Position numbers and translations under genes: made by a program
In this document: in pieces, positions 57,115-64,000 of the stretch
Position numbering within the stretch: position 1 is the first letter of the stretch
Layout of the letters: the number at the start of each line of letters is the position of its first letter
Notes under the pieces: generated by a model
Seen by the model: the letters and a program-made list of their open reading frames with translations, nothing else
Told to the model about the DNA's origin: nothing
The model's database searches: none
NCBI RefSeq assembly: GCF_900111015.1
Contig: NZ_FOFS01000016.1
Location: 38,766-102,765, forward strand
Reading direction: 5' to 3'
DNA: 64,000 nt
Source of the DNA: Solimonas aquatica
GTDB taxonomy: Bacteria > Pseudomonadota > Gammaproteobacteria > Nevskiales > Nevskiaceae

Positions 57115-57528
57115 ATGTCCGAATCCCATACCGGTGGCTGCCGCTGTGGCCAGATCCGTTATCGCTGCGAGGCCGCGCCCCTGGGCGCCAGCCTCTGCCA
57201 CTGCCGCGACTGCCAGTACGCCTCCGGTGGCCCGTTTTCCGCCGTCGCCTTCTTTCCCGGCGCCGCGCTGAGCCTGACGGGCGAGCTGCGTCATTACGCA
57301 GTGAAGGGCACGGCGGGCCTGACCGTGCAGCGCCATTTCTGCCCCAACTGCGGCACGCCGATCATGTCCACGCTGGTGGAGATGCCGGACCTGGCGATCA
57401 TGAAGATCGGCTCGCTGGACCAGCCCTCGGCGGTGCCGCCGGGCAATCACGTCTGGTGCGATTCCATGGTCAGCTGGCTGAAGATGGACGACGGCCTGCC
57501 GCGCCTGCCGGGCAATCCGCCGCTCTAA
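57115..57528 (+). CDS. GFA (CENP-V/GFA-like) zinc-binding family protein
   Basis: 137 aa. Zinc-binding cysteines sit in GGCRCGQIRYRC, CHCRDCQYASGG and FCPNCGTPI. Named after glutathione-dependent formaldehyde-activating enzyme, though most members have no proven activity. AGGAGAG lies upstream of the ATG at 57115. Confidence 0.93.
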   Translation: MSESHTGGCRCGQIRYRCEAAPLGASLCHCRDCQYASGGPFSAVAFFPGAALSLTGELRHYAVKGTAGLTVQRHFCPNCGTPIMSTLVEMPDLAIMKIGSLDQPSAVPPGNHVWCDSMVSWLKMDDGLPRLPGNPPL

Positions 57529-57591
57529 GGCGGCGCGAGCGCAAAGGCGCGGGGCGGCTAGAATGCTCGCCCCCTGCCCCAAGCCGCCGCC

Positions 57592-59472
57592 GTGACCCTA
57601 CTCGCGCTCAAGAACATCAGCCTGCGTTTCGGCGGACCGCCGCTGCTGGACGCGGTGAGCTTTGCCATCGAGCGCGGTGAGCGCGTCTGCCTGCTGGGCC
57701 GCAATGGCGAGGGCAAGTCCACGCTGCTGCGCCTGATCACCGGCGCGCAGCAGGCCGACGAGGGTGAAATCATCCGCGCGCAGAACCTGCGCGTGGCGGA
57801 AATGCCGCAGGACATTCCGCCGCAGCTCTCCGGCACGGTGCGCGAGGTGGTGGCCAGCGGCGCCGGCGCGCTGGGCGAAAAGCTCGCCGAGTACCACCGC
57901 CTGTTGCTGCAGGACCCCGAACGCCTGGATCGCCTGGGGCAGCTGCAGAGCCAGCTCGATGCGCAGAACGGCTGGGCGCTGGATGCGCGCATCGACACCG
58001 TGGTCTCGCGCCTGGAGCTGCCGCCGGACACGCCCTTCTCCGCGCTCTCCGGCGGGCTCAAGCGCCGCGTGCTGCTGGGCCGCGCGCTGGCCGCCGAGCC
58101 GGATCTGCTGCTGCTCGATGAGCCCACCAACCATCTGGATCTGGACGCCATCGCCTGGATCGAGAATTTTCTCGCCGACTGGCAGGGCGCGCTGCTGTTC
58201 ATCACCCATGACCGCAGCTTTCTGCGCCGCCTGGCCACGCGCATCCTGGAACTGGATCGCGGCCGGCTGACCAGCTGGCCCGGCGACTACGACAACTATC
58301 TGCGCCGTCGCGAGGAACGCCTGCACGCCGAAGCGCAGGAACAGGCGCTGTTCGACAAGAAGCTCGCGCAGGAAGAAGCCTGGATCCGCAAGGGCATCGA
58401 AGCGCGGCGCACGCGCGACATGGGCCGCGTCAAACGGCTTTACGAGATGCGCGATCAGTACGCGCAGCGCCGCAAGCTGCAGGGCAGCGCGCAGTTTTCC
58501 GTGCAGGACGCGGAGCGCTCCGGCAAGCTGGTCGCCGAGGCCAAGAATCTCTGCTACGCCTGGGACGGCAAGCCCGTCGTGCGCAATTTCTCCACGGCGA
58601 TCCTGCGTGGCGACAAGATCGGCATCATCGGTCCCAATGGCGCCGGCAAGACCACGCTGCTGCGCCTGCTGCTCGGCCAGCTGCAGCCGCAGTCCGGCAC
58701 CTTGCGCACCGGCAGCAATCTGCAGCTGGCCTGGTTCGACCAGCTGCGCAGCGCCCTGGATGAGCGCAAGCCGGTGTGGGAGAACATCGCCGGCGGCAAG
58801 GAGTACGTGGAAGTCGGCGGCGCGCGCAAGCATGTGATGAGTTATCTGCAGGACTTCCTGTTCACGCCGGATCGCGCACGCAGCCCCACGCATGTGCTCT
58901 CCGGCGGCGAGCGCTCGCGACTGCTGCTGGCACAGCTGTTCTCGCAGCCGGCCAATCTGCTGGTGCTCGACGAGCCCACCAACGATCTGGACATGGAAAC
59001 GCTGGACCTGCTCGAAGAACTGCTGCTGGATTTCGCCGGCACGGTGCTGGTGGTCTCGCATGACCGTGCGTTTCTCGATCACGTCGTGGAACGCGTGCTG
59101 GTGTTCGAAGGCGAAGGCCAGGTGGGCGAATACGTGGGCGGTTACGAGGACTGGCTGCGCCAGCGTCCCGCGCCTGTGAAAACCTCAGCCGCGCCGCCGC
59201 CCAAGGCGGCCGCTGCGCCCGTGGTGACCACGCCACCGGCGGGCAACAAGCCGGCGCTGAGCAGCAAGGAAAAGCGCGAGCTGGCGGACCTGCCGGCGCG
59301 CATCGAAAAACTGGAAGCCGAACAGGCGGAGCTGGGCTTGAAGCTCGCCGAGCTGTACAGCAGCAATCCCGCGCAGGCGGTGAGCACGCAGAAAAAGCTC
59401 AGCGAACTGGAACAGCAACTCGCCGCTGCTTACGAGCGCTGGGAAACGCTGGAAGCCGCGCGCGGCGGCTGA
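57592..59472 (+). CDS. uup: ABC-F family ATPase Uup
   Basis: 626 aa. Two ABC domains: Walker A GRNGEGKST with signature LSGGLKRRV (first) and GPNGAGKTT with LSGGERSR (second). A C-terminal coiled-coil (about 560-620, ADLPARIEKLEAEQAELGLKL) is the DNA-binding tail that marks Uup among ABC-F proteins. There are no membrane segments; it acts on ribosomes or in suppression of transposon excision. The start is GTG, just ahead of TLLALKNISLRFGG. Confidence 0.92.
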   Translation: MTLLALKNISLRFGGPPLLDAVSFAIERGERVCLLGRNGEGKSTLLRLITGAQQADEGEIIRAQNLRVAEMPQDIPPQLSGTVREVVASGAGALGEKLAEYHRLLLQDPERLDRLGQLQSQLDAQNGWALDARIDTVVSRLELPPDTPFSALSGGLKRRVLLGRALAAEPDLLLLDEPTNHLDLDAIAWIENFLADWQGALLFITHDRSFLRRLATRILELDRGRLTSWPGDYDNYLRRREERLHAEAQEQALFDKKLAQEEAWIRKGIEARRTRDMGRVKRLYEMRDQYAQRRKLQGSAQFSVQDAERSGKLVAEAKNLCYAWDGKPVVRNFSTAILRGDKIGIIGPNGAGKTTLLRLLLGQLQPQSGTLRTGSNLQLAWFDQLRSALDERKPVWENIAGGKEYVEVGGARKHVMSYLQDFLFTPDRARSPTHVLSGGERSRLLLAQLFSQPANLLVLDEPTNDLDMETLDLLEELLLDFAGTVLVVSHDRAFLDHVVERVLVFEGEGQVGEYVGGYEDWLRQRPAPVKTSAAPPPKAAAAPVVTTPPAGNKPALSSKEKRELADLPARIEKLEAEQAELGLKLAELYSSNPAQAVSTQKKLSELEQQLAAAYERWETLEAARGG

Positions 59473-59480
59473 GATCCGCC

Positions 59481-60683
59481 TCAGCGCCCCGGCCTGTCCG
59501 GCATGGCGCTTTCGGTCCTGACATCGATCATCGCCGACTGCAGTTCCTGCGCCAGCGCCGCCGGTGAGGCAGGCTTGCCCGCCGGTTTGGCCGGCACGGC
59601 GGCGGGTTCAGCCGGCGTCTCGGCCTTCGCCGACGCGGGCGCTGCGGGCTTGGCTGCTTCCGCGCCCGGCACCTTGTTCATCGGCGGAATGCCCGACACC
59701 GGCGGAATCGACACCTCATCGTTCTTGTCCTCGGCGGCGTCGAGATTCATCACGATGATGCTGATGCGGCGGTTGATGGGATTGTCCGGATGCTGCTTGT
59801 CGAACAGCGCGGTGTCCGCCAGACCGACGATGCGGTGAATCTTGTCGGCGCCCATGCCGCCTTCGATCAAGGCTCGGCGCGCGGCATTGGCGCGGTCGGT
59901 GGACAGCTCCCAGTTGGTATAGCCCTTGTTGCTGCCATAGCGCGTCACGTCGGTATGGCCGGTGATGCTGATGCGATTGGGCACGGTCTGAATGAAGCTC
60001 GCCAGCTCATGCAGGATCTGCGTGGTGTAGGTCTTCAGCGAAGCGCCGCCCAGGTCGAACATCGGCCGGTTCTGCTTGTCCACGATCTGGATGCGCAGAC
60101 CTTCGGGCGTGATATCGAGCAGCAGCTGATCCTTGAACGGCTCCAGGGCCTGACTCTGGGTGATGGCCTTCTTCAGCTCCTCGCGCAAGGATTCCAGACG
60201 CTGGCGGTCGGCTTCCTTGGCCAGCGCGCGCGCTTTTTCCTGCGCGCTGTCGGCACCCTTGCCCGGATCCCTGTCCTTGCCCAGCTGCAGTCCCTTCTCC
60301 TGGCCGCCGTCGCCGGGCTGTCCCAGCACCGGCTTGCCCGGCTTTTCCACCTTGCCTTCGCGCGGTGTTTCCTTGCTCATGGCCGGACGGCTCATGCCGC
60401 CGCCCATGTCGACCAGCGCATTGCTGGGGCCACCCGGACCATTGGCGCCGGGCGCCGGCGTCTGCGCCGCACCAGGCGAGGCACTGGGATTGTTGAAGTA
60501 ATCGGAGATCGCCGCGCGCTTGTTCTTGTCGCTGATGCCGACGATCCACATCACCATGAAGAAGGCCATCATCGCCGTCACGAAGTCGGCGTAGGCCACC
60601 TTCCAGGCGCCACCGTGGTGTCCGCCGCCCTGGACCTTCTTGACCCGGCGGATGACGATGGATGCATTGTTTTCTTCGGCCAT
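59481..60683 (-). CDS. motB: flagellar motor stator protein MotB
   Basis: 400 aa, longer than E. coli MotB because of a Pro/Gly-rich linker. The single helix (about 33-50) carries the proton-binding D33 in AYADFVTAMMAFFMVMW. The C-terminal OmpA-like domain with ITGHTDVTRYGSN binds peptidoglycan. A Pro/Ala-rich tail of about 75 residues follows. No other flagellar gene is in the window. It begins 6 bases after motA ends. Confidence 0.95.
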   Translation of the reverse strand: MAEENNASIVIRRVKKVQGGGHHGGAWKVAYADFVTAMMAFFMVMWIVGISDKNKRAAISDYFNNPSASPGAAQTPAPGANGPGGPSNALVDMGGGMSRPAMSKETPREGKVEKPGKPVLGQPGDGGQEKGLQLGKDRDPGKGADSAQEKARALAKEADRQRLESLREELKKAITQSQALEPFKDQLLLDITPEGLRIQIVDKQNRPMFDLGGASLKTYTTQILHELASFIQTVPNRISITGHTDVTRYGSNKGYTNWELSTDRANAARRALIEGGMGADKIHRIVGLADTALFDKQHPDNPINRRISIIVMNLDAAEDKNDEVSIPPVSGIPPMNKVPGAEAAKPAAPASAKAETPAEPAAVPAKPAGKPASPAALAQELQSAMIDVRTESAMPDRPGR

Positions 60684-60689
60684 CGGCGC

Positions 60690-61550
60690 TTACTTCTTGG
60701 CGCTTTCCTTGAGATGGGTTTCCAGCGCGGCAAAAGCCGGTCGCACCTTGGAATTGAGCGATTTGCGCGCAAACTCCACGGCCACGATCGGGTTGTAGCC
60801 ACGCAGCGCCGCCAGCAGCGCCGACTTGATGCATTCCAGTGCCGCACTGTCCTCGTGCGCAAGGCCTTCCATGGCGGTGGCCAGCGGCGACACGAACCCA
60901 TAGGCCAGCAAGATGCCCAGGAAGGTGCCCACCAGCGCGGCGGCGACGTGATGGCCGATCTCGTTCACCGGGCCGTCCAGCGCGCCCATGGTGATCACGA
61001 TGCCGAGCACGGCGGCGACGATGCCGAAGCCGGGCAGACCGTCGGACACCTTGCTCAGCGCATGCGCCGGCGCCAGCGCATCGTGATGATGCTTTTCCAG
61101 CTCCAGCTCCAGCAGCGGTTCCAGCTCATGCGGATTGATGTTGCCGCTGACCATCAGGCGCAGGCAGTCGGTGATGAACTCGATCAGATGATGATCGGCC
61201 AGCACCTCGGGAAACTTGGAGAAGATCGGACTCTTGTCGGGATTCTCGACGTCCTCTTCCAGGGACATTGCGCCGTCCTTGCGCATCTTGTTGAGCAGGG
61301 CGTAGAGCAGCGAGAGGATGGCCAGATAGTGCGACTGCTTGTATTTGGGGCCCTTGAGCACCTGCAGCACGCCCTTGAGCGTGCCGATCACCACCTGCTT
61401 GGAGTTCGACGACAGGAACGCGCCAAAAGCAGCGCCGCCGATGATCACCAACTCGTACGGCTGCCAGAGCGCGGCAATCTTGCCGTGAGACAGCACGAAG
61501 CCGCCCAGCACGGCGACGATGACGACGATGGAACCGATGATGGCCAGCAT
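60690..61550 (-). CDS. motA: flagellar motor stator protein MotA
   Basis: 286 aa with four membrane helices (about 1-22, 32-50, 168-190, 203-225) and the large cytoplasmic loop holding charged residues that touch FliG. LPGFGIVAAVLGIVITMGAL and VGTFLGILLAYGFVSPLA are family motifs. With MotB it forms the proton-driven stator. Confidence 0.96.
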   Translation of the reverse strand: MLAIIGSIVVIVAVLGGFVLSHGKIAALWQPYELVIIGGAAFGAFLSSNSKQVVIGTLKGVLQVLKGPKYKQSHYLAILSLLYALLNKMRKDGAMSLEEDVENPDKSPIFSKFPEVLADHHLIEFITDCLRLMVSGNINPHELEPLLELELEKHHHDALAPAHALSKVSDGLPGFGIVAAVLGIVITMGALDGPVNEIGHHVAAALVGTFLGILLAYGFVSPLATAMEGLAHEDSAALECIKSALLAALRGYNPIVAVEFARKSLNSKVRPAFAALETHLKESAKK

Positions 61551-61749
61551 GTTGTACCCGGAACGTGAGAGGCTGCTGCTCGTGGTGCGACGCCTGTATT
61601 CAGCTTATTGGCAGCGGCGCCACAGAATCGAGGCCGGTCGGTGGGCTAAATGCAACGTTCGTCGGATACCGGGTTTTTGCCCGCCCGTCCGGCCGCGCGG
61701 CCCGGGCTTGCGCTACCCTTGACGGACTCCCCGAAGTGTTCTGGTCGCC

Positions 61750-63810
<2,061 letters not shown>

Positions 63811-63875
63811 GCGCGGCACCGGTTGCGCCCGCGCCCGCAAACAGGGTATCTTTCGCGCCCCTCGCAGGGACCCAC

Positions 63876-63952
63876 AGGCGCGTAGCTCAGCTGGTTAGAG
63901 CACTACCTTGACATGGTAGGGGTCGTTGGTTCGAGTCCAATCGCGCCTACCA
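63876..63952 (+). tRNA. tRNA-Val (anticodon GAC)
   Basis: 77 nt with encoded CCA. Acceptor AGGCGCG/CGCGCCT pairs perfectly, discriminator A. The D-arm TAGCTCAGCTGGTTAGAGC, anticodon stem CTACC/GGTAG around TTGACAT, and T-loop GGTTCGAGTCC are canonical. Confidence 0.96.
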
Positions 63953-63960
63953 ACACATGA

Positions 63961-63989
63961 AAAGCCTCCGATCTTCGGAGGCTTTTTTG
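63961..63989 (+). terminator. intrinsic terminator after tRNA-Val
   Basis: AAGCCTCCGA/TCGGAGGCTT forms a 10-bp stem followed by a run of T, 9 bases after the tRNA. Confidence 0.87.
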
Positions 63990-64000
63990 TTGCGCGAAAC

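Overview
The window is a stretch of high-GC chromosome from a gammaproteobacterium. Evidence includes a prfB-lysS pair with the usual prfB frameshift, cysTWA with tandem sulfate-binding proteins, a motAB pair, uup, uvrB, a maeB with a phosphotransacetylase tail, and a GcvA-type LysR regulator. The mix of lipid or terpenoid catabolism, Mpo1-like and TrpB2 genes would suit the Nevskiales/Solimonadaceae, but that placement is inference. There are two tRNA genes (Asn-GTT and Val-GAC), no rRNA and no CRISPR array.

Positions 1-20300 form a catabolic region. A long, tightly packed minus-strand block (11010 down to 20) encodes two acyl-CoA dehydrogenases, an enoyl-CoA hydratase, an acyl-CoA ligase, an MMPL/RND transporter, a Tat-exported DUF1329 protein, a secreted YCF48-like propeller and three small membrane proteins joined by ATGA overlaps. 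Upstream lie a NarL-type two-component system and a second minus-strand block: a limonene-epoxide-hydrolase-family protein with its catalytic residues intact, an SDR dehydrogenase, and an 849-aa fusion of a [2Fe-2S] ferredoxin, a ferredoxin reductase and a flavoprotein resembling polyether or squalene-type epoxidases. A divergent plus-strand operon encodes HMG-CoA lyase and both subunits of a 3-oxoacid CoA-transferase. Together these suggest a route of epoxidation, hydrolysis, oxidation, CoA activation, beta-oxidation and HMG-CoA cleavage for a branched, isoprenoid-like compound. The substrate is not known.

Positions 20400-31600 hold a secreted methyltransferase and a Fur-box operon whose heme-monooxygenase-like gene is split by a 269-bp MITE-like element. 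A TerC protein follows, then a convergent response regulator and hybrid kinase, an MHS-family transporter, dctA and maeB, which suggests control of C4/C5-dicarboxylate use. Positions 31560-36600 carry a PagL-like protein, an Mpo1-like protein, a LuxR regulator, a DUF5924/DUF2914 membrane protein, a rhodanese and a TolC-like protein.

Positions 36700-44220 are a sulfate-uptake island: anion porin, two sulfate-binding proteins, a TOBE protein, a class II amidotransferase-like protein and CysT-CysW-CysA. Positions 44300-64000 are mostly housekeeping: a serine hydrolase, Bcr/CflA, lysS, prfB, a fatty-acyl-CoA ligase, gcvA, trpB2, an RlmN paralogue, tRNA-Asn, an aminotransferase, a GFA-family protein, uup, motB-motA, uvrB and tRNA-Val. 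Divergent from the gcvA-like gene is a well-formed candidate small RNA with its own promoter, an operator-like palindrome, a UCUCCUCC linker and an intrinsic terminator. This arrangement parallels enterobacterial gcvA/gcvB.
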